From: Iris pallida | Lineage: Eukaryota; Streptophyta; Magnoliopsida; Asparagales; Iridaceae | DNA: 64,000 nt | Assembly: GCA_029216955.1 (NCBI GenBank) | Contig: JANAVB010015600.1 | Coordinates: 29,980,874-30,044,873, forward strand | Direction: 5' to 3' | In this document: positions 45,602-57,380 of the stretch, one piece after another | Numbering within the stretch: the first letter of the stretch is position 1 | Layout: every line of letters begins with the position of its first letter | The notes under the pieces: model-generated | What the model was told of the DNA's origin: nothing | The model's input: the letters and a program-made list of their open reading frames with translations, nothing else | Database searches by the model: none | Made by a program: the position numbers and the translations under genes

Positions 45602-47057
45602 GTAGCAATATCCTTGGGGGTGATAATGAAGAATGGCAAGCAAGACAACTTAACAGAAATTTGTAAGAAAACTTTGAAACAGAAACTTCGTTTGAAAAAG
45701 AAAAAAAAATTGTTTTAAAATTCCAAATGGAGAAGAAATGTGTTCATTCTTTTCTATTCTTATTTTTATTTTAAAATGTAAAATCATTTTCAAACATTTG
45801 ATATAATGTAATTACCAAATAGAAGTATCAAATAAGCCTAGGGCCTCCTCTTTTAAGGGGGCCTCAAAATTTTTTTTTGAAGCAACAATTTTTTTTGGTC
45901 CAGGAAAAAAAAATTATGGGTCTGGAGATGTCCATGACTGCCTGGAGAAGAATCAAATAAAACCTATAAAAAAAAATGTCACCGCCTCTTCATCTCTTCT
46001 ATCCCACGAAAAATCTGAAGAAAAAAAAAAATAAAACACTCCTCCCTTTGCACTTAGTATCTGCTAAGCTAATATCATCTCTCTCTCTCAATTTCTAATA
46101 GTATCTTCTTCTTCTTTTTTGTTTCTTTTCGGCGGCCAAACCTAAAACAATTTCACGAGTCATGACAAGAAGGAGCCTGATCTTTACTTGTGTGAGGTTG
46201 ACCTATTTTTTTTGCACAAACTCTTTTTTTTATAATTTCTTTATTTGGTGAGAGAGTTAGCACTAGTGGGGACTAAGGAGCTTGCCTGGCCCTTGAGTAG
46301 TGATGTTATTGGCAAATATTTTTTTTATTACTTTTTATCCATGTATACGAATAATTTCATGATTCATTGCATCCAAAAATTTAAAATATGTATATGAATC
46401 CTGATTCCATCTTCTGTAAAGTTTCATCCGTATTTATCTCATTCTTGCAATGGAAAACTTTAGGACCCCTGACATAATATTTGTCATCTTTGATTTCTTT
46501 GCATATGAATTTTTTTATATCCATATTTTGGCATCCAGTTGTTTATAATATAATATGAATACATCCAGAAATTTTGTTATAAATTTAGAACTTGGAGTTG
46601 CCTAGTACTAATTATATTATATTTTGGATTTACTGGATTTTGCATTATAAAATAATTATATAGAGGAATGAAGGTCTCATTTTTGAGACTTGTCTAGGAC
46701 CTCCAAAATACTAGAGCCGGCCCTGCAAATAAGATCATATCCTTATCACGTGAAACCTACCAAAGTAATTAGTTAATGAAATATTAAAATATATTGAAAA
46801 ATTACGTCAAACTCCTAAACACACTCGAGACTTTTGTTGCTTCTTCCTATTTATTTGCAGTTACTATAGGACCGTGTACGGAAGCAAACTCCCGTGTGTA
46901 CGCACAAGCCCGCCACACTTTTGTAACTTTGTTGACCAAACTACCCTTCCCTTGCCAAATAATTACTCTTTTCTTTTATTTCCCAAAGGAAAAATTACGA
47001 GTCCATTTTGGGAACCTAAGCATTGTTGGACTGCTGACTAAGCGCTAAAACCTCCAC
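45602..47057. other. 5' intergenic region of the ZIP gene
   Basis: AT-rich, no ORF with recognisable domain. GGGCCTCCTCTTTTAAGGG at 45840 and ACTAGAGCCGGCCCTGC at 46711 look like ends of an old hAT-like or other repeat (complement GCAGGGCCGGCTCTAG), but a TSD is not clear. CT microsatellite at 46077-46090. Confidence 0.4.
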
Positions 47058-47072
47058 TATATATATATATTT
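47058..47072 (+). promoter_or_regulatory. TATA box of the ZIP gene
   Basis: CTATATATATATATT about 55 bp before the ATG at 47120, followed by a short leader GGGAGAGTGAAG. Position and context fit a core promoter with a short 5' UTR. Confidence 0.6.
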
Positions 47073-47119
47073 CATGGTCACGGGAGAGTGAAGTAGTACG
47101 GAAAACCAAAGAGAGAGCC

Positions 47120-48810
47120 ATGGCTATCACCTTCAAAACTCTCCCCCTCCTCTTCTCTTTGGCCTTCGCTGAGCCCGCCGCCGCCGCCGCTTCGTCCGAC
47201 AAAGATGAATGCGATGTCTCGTTCCGCAGCGAATGCTACGACAAGCGCGATGCGATGCGGCTAAAGTCGATCGCGATCCCCTCCGTCCTCGTCGCCAGCA
47301 TGGCCGGTGTCGGGCTCCCCCTCGTCGCCCGCTCCGTGCCTGCGCTAGCCCCCGACCGCAGCCTATTCATGGTGGTCAAGGCGTTCGCGTCGGGGGTGGT
47401 CCTCGCGACGGGCTACATGCACGTCCTTCCCGACGCATTCCGTGACCTGAGCTCCCCTTGCTTGCCGGAGAGGCCGTGGAGGGAGTTCCCGTTCGCGACT
47501 TTCGTGGCCATGGTGTCGGCGCTGCTGACCTTGATGGTGGACTCGTTCATGACGTCGCTGTACAATAGGAGGACGAGTAGTAGCACGAGTGTTGATCAAG
47601 ACGTTGTAGATTGTGAGAATACTCCTGCTCCAAGAGTCGGAGCTGGACACGGACACGGACAATTGGCAATGCAGCCTGCTACGAAAGACGATAAGGAAGG
47701 GCACGTGTCAGCCTTGCGCCGCAACCGTATAGTTGCACAGGTAAATTTTCAATGTCAATTACCTTAACGTATTAACGAACAAATTTTCTTCAATTAAGTG
47801 TTCGTCACATCGAATATGTAAATTTATATTGCAAAATGCGTACTCATTACTCAGTATTATTATTTTCAAGATGTAATATTGAAAATATTCAGCCTAGAAA
47901 GATGAATTTAAACAAGTAGTTAAGATGGATGAGCTAAATTATAGGAGTTGGTTTCCACGAACAGTTTCTTCACATTAGCTATAGATCAACTTAATGTATG
48001 TAAATGATGTAGGACGTCACTATAAAAGGTCTAATTAAATAGTTTGGATATGATATACAAGAAATTCTCAACAAAACATACATTTTAGATTATAGTATAT
48101 ATAGTATTAATTAACTGATATATGTAATTTCATTACAAGTTAACAATATTATTAATTTAATTAATTTCGTGCAGGTTTTGGAGATGGGCATTCTGGTTCA
48201 CTCAGTAGTGATAGGTCTATCAATGGGTGCGTCACAAAACCCTTGCACCATTAGACCGCTGGTGGCAGCCATTTGTTTCCACCAACTCTTCGAAGGGATG
48301 GGACTCGGAGGGGTCATCCTACAAGTAAGTACTAAATTAGCATTCCTCCTTCACCACTTAATATGCAATGCAAATATGCCAATATATAGAACTATATAAC
48401 TATATATATCAACTCAACTCAACCCAACTATCGATCGATCTAATTAGAAGTACTGATCACACGGAGTGGAGTGACTGATCGACTGTTTGTTGTTTCTGCT
48501 GCAGGCGGAGTACGGGTTGAAGATGAAAGCAGTCTTGGCCTTCTTCTTCGCCACCACGACCCCTTTCGGGATCGCGCTCGGGATAGGGCTGTCCGGGGTG
48601 TACAGCGACAACAGCCCCACCGCGCTCATCGTGGTGGGGATACTGAACGCCTCGTCCGCGGGGCTGCTGAACTACATGGCTCTGGTGGATCTTCTCGCCG
48701 CCGACTTCATGGGAGCCAAGCTCCAGGGAAGTATCAAACTTCAGATGTGGGCATTCGGCGCCGTGTTTCTGGGCGCCGGCGGCATGTCCCTACTGGCAAA
48801 ATGGGCTTAG
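47120..48810 (+). CDS. ZIP-family zinc/iron transporter, 3 exons
   Basis: Membrane protein that brings Zn2+, Fe2+ or related divalent metals into the cytosol. Exons 47120-47740, 48175-48324, 48505-48810 (introns 434 and 180 bp, GT-AG, phase 0), 358 aa, normal for plant ZIPs. A hydrophobic start (1-25) fits a signal peptide, with an extracellular Cys pair (C31, C39). TM1-3 at about 51-73, 81-105, 123-147. A cytosolic variable loop (148-207) has only one HGHG (H177, H179). TM4 carries the ZIP signature [18 protein letters not shown] (H216, S217); TM5 has FHQLFEG (H243, E247); TM6-8 end at W357-A358. ATG is in GCCATGGC context. GC-rich exons against AT-rich introns. Looks intact; the subfamily metal cannot be told from sequence alone. 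Confidence 0.95.
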
Positions 48811-49346
48811 AGAAGGAGTTAGGGATCGATGCTGCATGCTCAAGTTGAAATTTTTTGGTGCATGTTTCAATGTACAATATGGGCTTCTTTCATTCTTTGC
48901 ATCTAATTATCAAGTTTTTTTTTTTTTGAATTACTCTGTGTAATGATTTAAAGGATGAAAACTAAGGCTTATATCAAAAACAAACTATTATGTACAGAAA
49001 GTATATCTATTGTAATGTGATATGGAGTAAGGCTTATATGCTGCTTATTTTTTCCAAGCGGCTACGTTGTCCGCGGTTTGTGACTACGAACATGACCGTA
49101 AGTCCCGTGACGATCTTCTATTGGCTCCTTGGTCTGGATTTTAAGGGGGGTGAGATCCGGTAATAGCAAGGGAGCAATGGTTGGATGCCGTATGGGCCAG
49201 CAGTCACGCCACAGATACAAACCAGGACAAAATATCATATTCGTCTTTTTTTTCCAGGTATAGACTTATGATTGGGTTTAATGAATAGTAATGTATCGAA
49301 TTTATTGACAGACAGATAGCCTCCTCTTTTGTGGTCACTTCTCTCT
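48811..49346. other. 3' flank of the ZIP gene
   Basis: 3' UTR and intergenic DNA. AT-rich after the stop, no clear AATAAA signal. No other gene. Confidence 0.5.
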
Positions 49347-49349
49347 TAG

Positions 49350-49664
49350 GCCTTGTTTGGTTCGCGGAATCGAAGGGAAAGGAAATCAATTCCTTGTTAT
49401 TCCCTTTCTTTGGGAAAATTTTATTTTTCATTGATTTTTCTTTCCGATGTTTGGAAATGTCAAAGAATTTGGAAAGGAAAGTGATTACTTTAATGTGGAA
49501 AGTGATTCCTTGCTTGGATCGATGAAATTATTTTTTTTTTTCTTTCTAATTTTCTTTCCATTGGAAATCACTTTCCTTTCCTCCTCAATTCCTTTGACAC
49601 TCGAACATAGAAAAATAATCACTTTCCTTTTCTAACCCGGAGATTCTGCAAACCAAACGAGGCC
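49350..49664. mobile_element. Tourist-like MITE (315 bp)
   Basis: Ends GGCCTTGTTTGGTTCGCGG and, complemented, GGCCTCGTTTGGTTTGCAG; TTA on both sides (49347-49349, 49665-49667). Facing GGAAATCAATTCC-type motifs inside. PIF/Harbinger (Tourist) by TSD and termini; no satellite core, unlike Tourist-A and Tourist-B. Confidence 0.85.
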
Positions 49665-49833
49665 TTAGGATGGAGCTGTCTGTGTGTTGGGGATGGAAGG
49701 ATTCTGATAGTTTGTAATTGTTGCATGCATGTAACTAAGTAATAAAAATTATGTTCATCCAATTTGTTGGAGTCTATATGCTTTGTTTAAAATTTCATCT
49801 TTGCTGTGGTAGTATTGATCTCCTTTGTAATAG

Positions 49834-50390
49834 CACTACAAAATACAACATGATTAACGAGGCCAAAGAATATCACCTAACCCCGCTCGAGGCGTTGCCG
49901 AAAAGAGTTAGCGACGCATTTAGGAACGCGAATACATGTCGCCAATATGCATGTCGTAACTACAAAGACGTCGCTATAACAGCATCCAACTACGTCGTTG
50001 CGGTGACGCTTTAGTGACCATTCTTGATTCAGGAATAGTTGATGCGTTACATAAATTAGTGATGTATTAGCGAGACACTAGCAATTTTATGTGTTGACGT
50101 GACAATGCAACGTGGCAAAAGATGTTGCAACATATAGAAAAATATACCTACGGTTAAACTTGGCAATTATTCTTTTTATGTGTAATTACTTTAGCGACAT
50201 TCGAATCACTGTAAAATATAGAAAAATAGCTTTTGTCGGATTACCAAGGGAAAAAAATCGTCGGTAGTTATTGTGTTACTAAAAAAATTCTGTCGCTAAT
50301 GTTGCAAAATATTACAGACAAAAAATTATGTCGCTAATACTCGGTAATTTGTTTTACATTTTATTGGCGTCCAAAAAATAGCCAAAGTTC
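49834..50390. mobile_element. CACTA end fragment (CACTA-4)
   Basis: CACTACAAAATACAACATG at 49834 is a CACTA terminus. It is followed by diverged subterminal motifs (GTTAGCGACGCATT, GACGTCGCTATAAC, TGTCGCTAATAC) to about 50340. No transposase and no matching right end before the Sirevirus LTR at 50673, so only one end survives. A C-run and CCTTCCAGCGTGAAG duplication (50440-50670) follow. Confidence 0.65.
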
Positions 50391-50672
50391 CAGTCCCGAT
50401 CTCCAAAACCCTCATGATGTATCACCCGACAAGTGGTGTGAAGCCCCCCCCCCCCCCACGGGGGTTCCACTGATCGCTCGGTGGACGTGGGTCTAGGGGG
50501 GCAACATCCCTCGTGGGGGTGTGGGGCGAAGCTCCTATTAGGAAAAAAAATCGTTAAAGAGAAGGAAAAAGCAATTTTTCGTTGGACAGGACAAGCAGAT
50601 CCACGCATAAGCAACCTTCCAGCGTGAAGGGTATCTAACGCCGATGTGGCCTTCCAGCGTGAAGTGTGTCCA

Positions 50673-51758
50673 TGTTGTAGATGTCTCTGTAGGAACGAAA
50701 TCGTAAAGCAGAATACTCTAGGGGGGTGAATAGAGTAGGCAGCGAAATATTGCTAATTAAAAATCTCGTTAGCTGTTAGATCACAGATATAAAAATAATC
50801 ACAAAGTAAATGACAGTAATGAAAAAGTGATCAGAAGACAAACGCAAATACCGAGATTTATACTGGTTTTCCTCTTGTGAGGACTAGTCCAGTCGGAAGA
50901 ACTCTAGCTTCCAGTTGAATCCACTATTGGAAAATTTTGCAAGTTTTCATACGAAGTCCTTACAACTTCTACAGACGCGAGCTTTGATACGAAAAACTAG
51001 ACCAACTTCAATTGTGAAGAGTTGTTTCTTCAATCAAGCCTCTGATTACAACCGTTCTGAAACTTCTAGACCGTACCGCACTGGCAAATCGACTAGAGGA
51101 TTGTAACTGGCTTGGGATTTGAATGAAAGCTTTTGAGAACTCTTTGGAAAAAATGTAAGCTTTAGAAGAGAAGAGATTGAAAGTGAATTGGTGATTTGAA
51201 ATGATCGAAATCCTTCTTTATTTATAGTTTTTCCAAAGACAGAATTCTGGCAGAATTCGGGCAGAACTCTGACAGAGCTCTTTGTAACAAACCGCAATTG
51301 AAGAGTGACCAAGTTCAAAATCAAACGTTCACATAACGTTCAACTTGGCCGAACTCTGGCCGAGTTCTGCTAGGGTTCTGTCAGTTGATTTTGAGAAAAA
51401 TCAATTTGGCTTTTTGAAAAATCCTTCAGAAGCTTGTTGTAAAATAGGATATTTTTCAAAAACATAGGTCATTTTTAAAAGGATAGGGTGATTTTAAAAA
51501 ACGATTTCGGACAGCCTATTTGCCAGTACGACTTGGTGTACAATGTATTCATAGACTCAATAAAAATAAAAAATTATATTGCTTTGAAGGAAATACATTC
51601 TGAATGGCAAACAATTTCAGTCTTGAACATAGTAGATATCCATCATTGAGCAGTGTCCAAAACGTCGTAGGTAAATATCTGAATTGACTTGCATTTATAT
51701 CGAGACAGCGTTTTATCAATTATTAAAATCAGGTTTGACCATGACCAATGGGCCAACA
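50673..51758 (-). repeat. 3' LTR of the Sirevirus-like element
   Basis: Minus strand starts TGTTGGCCCATTGG at 51758, directly after a polypurine tract (ATCAAAATGGGGAAAAT, 51775-51759), a typical copia junction. The other end at 50673 (CTACAACA on the minus strand) is chosen because it pairs with TGTTG; a boundary near 50690 is also possible. Repeats of GAACTCTGGC and GAATTCGGGCAG (51240-51370). Confidence 0.7.
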
Positions 51759-52306
51759 ATTTTCCCCATTTTGATAATTAACAAACCTTGTCGATATAAC
51801 ATCTGAGTATGGATCAATTCAAAAATGTGTAATACCAGAGAGAAGAAAAAATTGTTCATAACCTGCATTCATGAAGATGTTAGATCCTATTTCTTCCCCG
51901 TTGTCACTTAGCAAAATAATTGCAAAAGAGAAAGCTCTCCCGCAATAAATGCATAAGTAACAAATAGTGAAGAAACACAAGAAATATATATAAAACATTC
52001 ATCACAGGCATGGTATAAACAGTTTAGAAAAGATAATATATAAACAACATAGGCATAGTATTTGTCACAGACAGTTTATATGGAAGCATAAAGAGAGAGA
52101 TAATGCTATAATAAAGCTGAAACAAATAAAATGCTGAGCTGAATAAGTGAATTAAAATAAAACATATGCCAAACTGAGGCATAAAAACATGTCTATGAAG
52201 AGTCACAGATAATAACTAAAAGAAAGTGCACTGATAATATCTTGGAATGTCGGAGCATTTCCAAGTAAACATAAGACAAAATATCAGTCTCAATAAGAAT
52301 AACATC

Positions 52307-53353
52307 TTAAAAATCATCATCCTCATCATCATCGTCATCGGCTGCTGCGCTAGCATGTCTAGATGGACCAGCTCCAGAAGTACCAGCTCTAGAAGTATGA
52401 GGAGTGGCACCAGAAGTACGATACCAATCGTAAGTATTCCCTGGCTGGAACAGAGAGTGAACCGCTTCATCATCAATGCGGTAGCCAGAAACAGAAAGAT
52501 TTCGAGGAAGTGAGCTAACAGAGTGACCCGTCTGCACAAATCTCAGATCGGCGAATGGGTTGACAACAACTTGAAATCGAGTCACGTCACGGAACTCATG
52601 TTCCCTGGAAGTGTCAACATAAAATAACTACAGATCTGATAGGTGCTGATGAATACCCTCAAATGTCATAGGGTCGAACTACGGAGGACCAGGTGCTGTG
52701 GGAGTAGGTGCAGGAGGAGCAGGTGCAGTAGGTGGAGGAACAATGGCAATGCTGCGATGAGAGAGTTTGAGGAACTTGGGCTCAGAGTCAACAGCATAAG
52801 TGGATAAGTCAATATCGAATCTCTGAAAGATGTATGGACGAGCACGTGCGGGCGCACAAAGCTCATTCTTGAAACTAACGAGATTCGTACCATCGAAAAA
52901 ATTAAAATTAGTGATGTCATCGAGCGGGGCACCTTCGTTTGGAATACCAAGGATTTCTACTAACTTTTCACCAGTAAACTCGATATCTATCCCTCCGACA
53001 CGTGTTCTCACGGTAAAAGTGTCTAACACGAAATTACAGTAAAATAATCTAATGGCATTAGTAGCTATAGAAAATTGTAAAGAAACAAAGTGTTGTAACC
53101 CTAATGCCTCAAAGTAAGGACGGTGGTCGGGAAAGACAGTCTATTTGATCGAAGATCCGGTACAAATAGTACGCATAATAAAATTGACATACCATAATAG
53201 GGCTTGGTCGGGAGTTTTGAAGTAAAACTCGTCCGATGCACCGTCATCCGATTGGACCGGAGAAAAGAGGGAATCCGTATGCGGATCCGAAGATGATGCC
53301 TCTTCACTAGCATTGGTCTTCTTCCTCTTGAAAGGATTGAATCTCTTAGGCAT
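52307..53353 (-). pseudogene. env-like ORF of Sirevirus (putative plant transposon protein)
   Basis: One minus-strand frame from MPKRFNPFKRKKTNASEEA to an Asp-rich end (DDDDDEDDDF), about 348 codons, with three in-frame TAG stops (53141, 52679, about 52628). The pattern TRVGGIDIEFTGEKLVEILGIPNEG fits the domain found in ORFs between pol and LTR of Sireviruses, where V-G-x-I-x-F-x2-x-LG-IP is typical. A basic start suggests nuclear or RNA contact rather than a membrane protein, and I see no clear transmembrane segment. Role unknown in the family. Confidence 0.7.
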
Positions 53354-53670
53354 TCTATCCCAAAATCAAGAAAACCTAACAATTGGAAAGTGGAGGAGAG
53401 AAGGAATTATACCTTTCGAGAGTTGGATATGCTGTAGAGGACGAAATTCTCCGCACGAATCCAAATTTTGGACGAAGATCTCCATGCGGATTGGAAGAAA
53501 AAAGGTGGAGACGAACTAGGGTTTAGGGGGCACGGCTGCTGTTGTTTAGATGATGTTTGGAAGAATGAAGAAGAGGGGGCCTCGGGTTCTGACTGGTACA
53601 TATATATACCTAGCCGAACTCTGGCCGAAATCAGACTGAACTCGGGCCGAATTCGCCAAGGGTTGCCTGG

Positions 53671-53720
<50 letters not shown>

Positions 53721-54009
53721 CAATGAGGCCACATCTTTTTCATTAATTCGTTTCAAATATTTAATTCAGAATTTAGTAATTTTAAATCTCAATCATAATA
53801 TAATTAATATTATTTTAAAAATTAATATTCTTTACTCAGCATCTATCTCAGATTAGCTGTAGAAGTACTGTCCCAGCTAACGGAGGTTCACCACGGAACT
53901 CTTACGTACCGCTTCGCTTCGACCGTAGTCGTTGTGACAGACGGACTCTTTTTAGGCTTGTCTCGAAAACAATTATTGAGTATCGAATAAATTAATTAAT
54001 AAAACAAAA
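53354..54009. other. Sirevirus spacer between pol and env-like ORF
   Basis: Contains GCCGAACTCTGGCCGAAATC (53613), similar to a motif in its LTR (51345), a TA microsatellite (53673-53716), and the AT-rich 3' flank of pol. No further gene supported. Confidence 0.6.
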
Positions 54010-54262
54010 TTAATTAATATTATTGATATCTAAAATTTCTAATTCTCGACGTAAATAATTGAAACGATCTTCCGCTAGAGGTTTTGTGAGTATGTCAGCT
54101 AATTGATTCTGTGTGTCTATGTATGCAAGGCCTATATCTCCATTTTGTTGATGATCTCTAAGAAAGTGATGTCTAATTTCGATATGTTTAGTACGAGAGT
54201 GACATACTGGATTCTTAGTCAAATTAATAGAACTAGTGTTGTCACAGAAAATGGGTATGTGT
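54010..54262 (-). pseudogene. Copia RNase H, C-terminal fragment
   Basis: Minus strand reads IFCDNTSSINLTKNPVCHSR, then TKHIEIRHHFLRD and NQLADILTKPLAEDRF, the standard end of a copia RNase H. It stops naturally at 54010 and is cut at 54262 by the Tekay-2 LTR, so the rest of pol lies beyond the far end of that insertion. Confidence 0.9.
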
Positions 54263-55214
54263 TGTAACACCCAGTTTTCCAGATGGAGTAATTTTGAAAT
54301 TTTATAATTATAATTATTATTTATTGATATTTATTTCTTATTATAATTTTTGGTGATTTTTAATTATTTTTAAACTATTTAAACCATGACTTGTAATTTT
54401 GGTATTTTGCTAGTGTAACGCTAAAGACAGCTTGACCTAGAGCCTGGCCATGTGATTAGGGTATTTTATTTATCATTTCCAGTTTGAGGGTATTTTTGTC
54501 ATTTTGAATTTAATAAAATTTAATATATATTATTTGGAATTTAATATGATTATTTGAATGGTGTGATTTAAATATGATTTAATTCATTATCTTGTAGTGT
54601 GTTTAGCCCTAGACTAGATTTGACCTAACCTATATTAGTCATAGCTAGTCTTAGCTAACCATGGTTAGTGTTAGTTAGTGTTAGTTAAAATTTGTTAGCC
54701 TTGGTTAAGTCATGACTAGATGGAACAACTAGGTCACAACTTGACTAGTGTGAAACCTAGGCTAGTGAACCATTGAATTAGTTAGATTGATTTAGAGCCA
54801 TTGATTTATTCCCCAAAATCCTAACCCTAGCATTTATGGCCAGCCACCTAGGGTTCCACACCCCTATTTAATATCTCTACCACTTAGGGCTAGCCTCCTT
54901 TAGGAATTATCAAGTTGGAGAAATAGAGGTAAGCCCCATTCTTCCCCAATCCCTATCTTCTCCATTTCAACTCCTTTTTCCTTCAAATTTCTTGCAATAG
55001 GTTCTACTCTCTGTGTATTTTCTGACTATGGTGAGAAATTTCAGTAGAGGAGCAATTTGGAGGAGTTTGGGTAGCAAGAGGAACACCCCTCTTTGAAGTT
55101 TTTTGGGCTTTTTCACACACCTAGGTAATTCCTAATCCTCTCCATAAAATAGTGATTTCAATACATGAATAGGAAGCCCTAGGACTACCCTAACTGTTGG
55201 TATAGGTATTGCTA

Positions 55215-55790
55215 GGTTTTGTGTCCAATACGTGTCCGTATCGGACACGTATCAGTGGACATACCTAAGTGTTTGATGAAATGCCACAGTGGGCATTTCT
55301 TTCTTGTTTTCTGATTTTGTTTGTATAGGAAATTAGGGTTTGGCGGCTTTGCTTAATGATTTCTGGTTGTCTGAGGTGGTTGTGGTGTCGTGTCATGTTG
55401 TATTGGACACGTGAACACGCGGGTTCAGCACACACGCACGCACGTAGCAGTCCCCTGCTACTCGGGGGCCAAAGCGCACTGGACACACCACGTGGACACG
55501 GGAAACTTGACATGCGGGTCGGGGAGACACTGACACAAGGCTCTCCAAGTTTCGTGAGTCCTCGTGTCGTGTCGGACACGCATTCGTGTGTGCATTGGTC
55601 ACGTGCTGGAATCGGTTCAGCCGATTGGCGACTGATACGTGTGTCGTGTCATTGACACACGTGTCGTAGACCTATATCAGGGTGTCAGGACCCTAGACCT
55701 AGACACACTCGACACTGGAACACGAGCACAGAGTCTGTATCGTGTCACGTGCACGAGGCCAGTGAACACGTGCACGAGGCTGTTATTGCA
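55215..55790. promoter_or_regulatory. GACACG/CGTGTC block rich in G-boxes
   Basis: Dozens of GACACG and CGTGTC hexamers on both strands, with about six CACGTG G-boxes (GGACACGTGAAC 55408, CCACGTGGACAC 55489, GTCACGTGCTGG 55599, ACACACGTGTCG 55656, GTCACGTGCACG 55744, AACACGTGCACG 55764). ACGTG with flanking GACAC matches ABRE/G-box sites of plant bZIP and bHLH factors. Repeated in the 3' LTR (62790-63350). Absent from the Tekay-1 LTR. Confidence 0.5.
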
Positions 55791-56830
55791 CTGTGTTCAG
55801 TTTCTATTTATCCAGTGTTTCATTCCACTTTTATTTGTTTAAATTATGGTTAAATTGCCAATTAATTTCCTGAATATGTGTATAAGTTCATAGTAGATTA
55901 GTTTTACTTATTAGAATAGGTTGTTTGATGAGAAATGGAATATTTGATGTTGAGTTGGGTTTCAAATATATATGACTGATACCACATTATATTTCAGTTT
56001 TTCCTAAACTTAATCCCTATTTAATCTAATTGTAAATTGATGATTTAAGTACCATTATTATTCCTACATGTGTATTAGCTCATGGTAGATTGATTTTACA
56101 TATTAGAATAGGTTTTGGATTCATGAATGAGAATTTGACATGTGGTTGGGCTGTCATTAAAAACTGAGAATATATTTCTTTCTTATAAACTGTCATTTGA
56201 TCCACTATTGTTTGGACATTTAAATCCCAGTTTCAAACTGATTTTGAATGATCAATTGAATGCTAATAACCATGTTGGTTTACTGTTAAATCGATTTCCA
56301 TATCCTTTCCTTAAACTAATTTAAATGCTTATTAGCCTGTTGATTCAATGTAGTTAGTTAGTTCATTGATTGGTGTGGAATTAAATTGGTGATTGAAATT
56401 CGAGATTGGTATATTAGAACTGTCACAGGAATTCCTTAAAACTGAGAATTGATTTCCCTTCTTTAAAACTGAATTCTCATGTATTAGTTCACTGTAAAAT
56501 TGATTCATGGGTTGGATAGTGAACTGTCAATGTGATTTTCACATATGGCACTGGGTTAATTTCATACATGCCACATGCTAACTCATATACACACACAGGT
56601 ATCCTCACTGCTCACTGTTCCAGGTTTATACACCTTGCCACACTGTTTTCCTATCACTCTCTACACACTCTCATGTTATATCACTCCCTGTTTTCAGGCT
56701 CTACACACAATTACCTAACAATACACCATGTATACACTCACACCCTCTTGACACTCACACACACACATATGCTCACATGTACACACGCATGAACACAAAT
56801 GCATGTTTCCCTTTTTCCTACCACTCTAGG

Positions 56831-57055
<225 letters not shown>

Positions 57056-57290
57056 GCATATGTTATTACATATAGCCTATATGTTATAATGTGTGTATTA
57101 TATTATTTTAGATATATATGTTAATATGTGAATATGTGGTTTGGTATAGGCATGACATAGCCTATGGGTGTATACCTAAGGCTCATAGCCTAGGTATGTG
57201 GTTTGAATGCCAGTATAGGGTGTAGTTGGCTTGTATAGTCTAGATATGGTGTGTGCTTGCTAGAATAGACTAGTTAGGCCTAGTGAGACT

Positions 57291-57380
57291 TGTTTGACTT
57301 AGGTTTGACTTAGTTGACCTAGTTTGACTAGTCTAGTTGACCGGAGTTGACCAAGAGTTGACTTTGGTTTAGATTGACCT
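57291..57380. promoter_or_regulatory. TTGAC cluster in Tekay-2 LTR
   Basis: Eight TTGAC(C/T) cores in about 90 bp (GTTTGACTTAGG, AGTTGACCTAG, GTTGACCGGAGTTGACC). W-box-like, counterpart of 5575-5893. Confidence 0.4.

Larger units (their letters stand above)
50673..54262 (-). mobile_element. Sirevirus-like copia element, 3' half
   Basis: On the minus strand: RNase H end (54262-54010), env-like ORF (53353-52307), polypurine tract, and 3' LTR. pol followed by an env-like ORF and then LTR is the Sirevirus (SIRE/Maximus) plan. The 5' part is cut off at 54263, where Tekay-2 begins. All ORFs are broken or truncated. Confidence 0.8.

Noticed and set aside
48471..48848. Alternative-frame ORF over ZIP exon 3
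   Set aside because: Shadow of a GC-rich exon; the ZIP frame with TM6-8 is clearly the real one.
55265..55655. Overlapping ORFs in the GACACG block (and 62771-63270)
   Set aside because: Same block in both LTRs, open in both strands because of the repeat; no domain.
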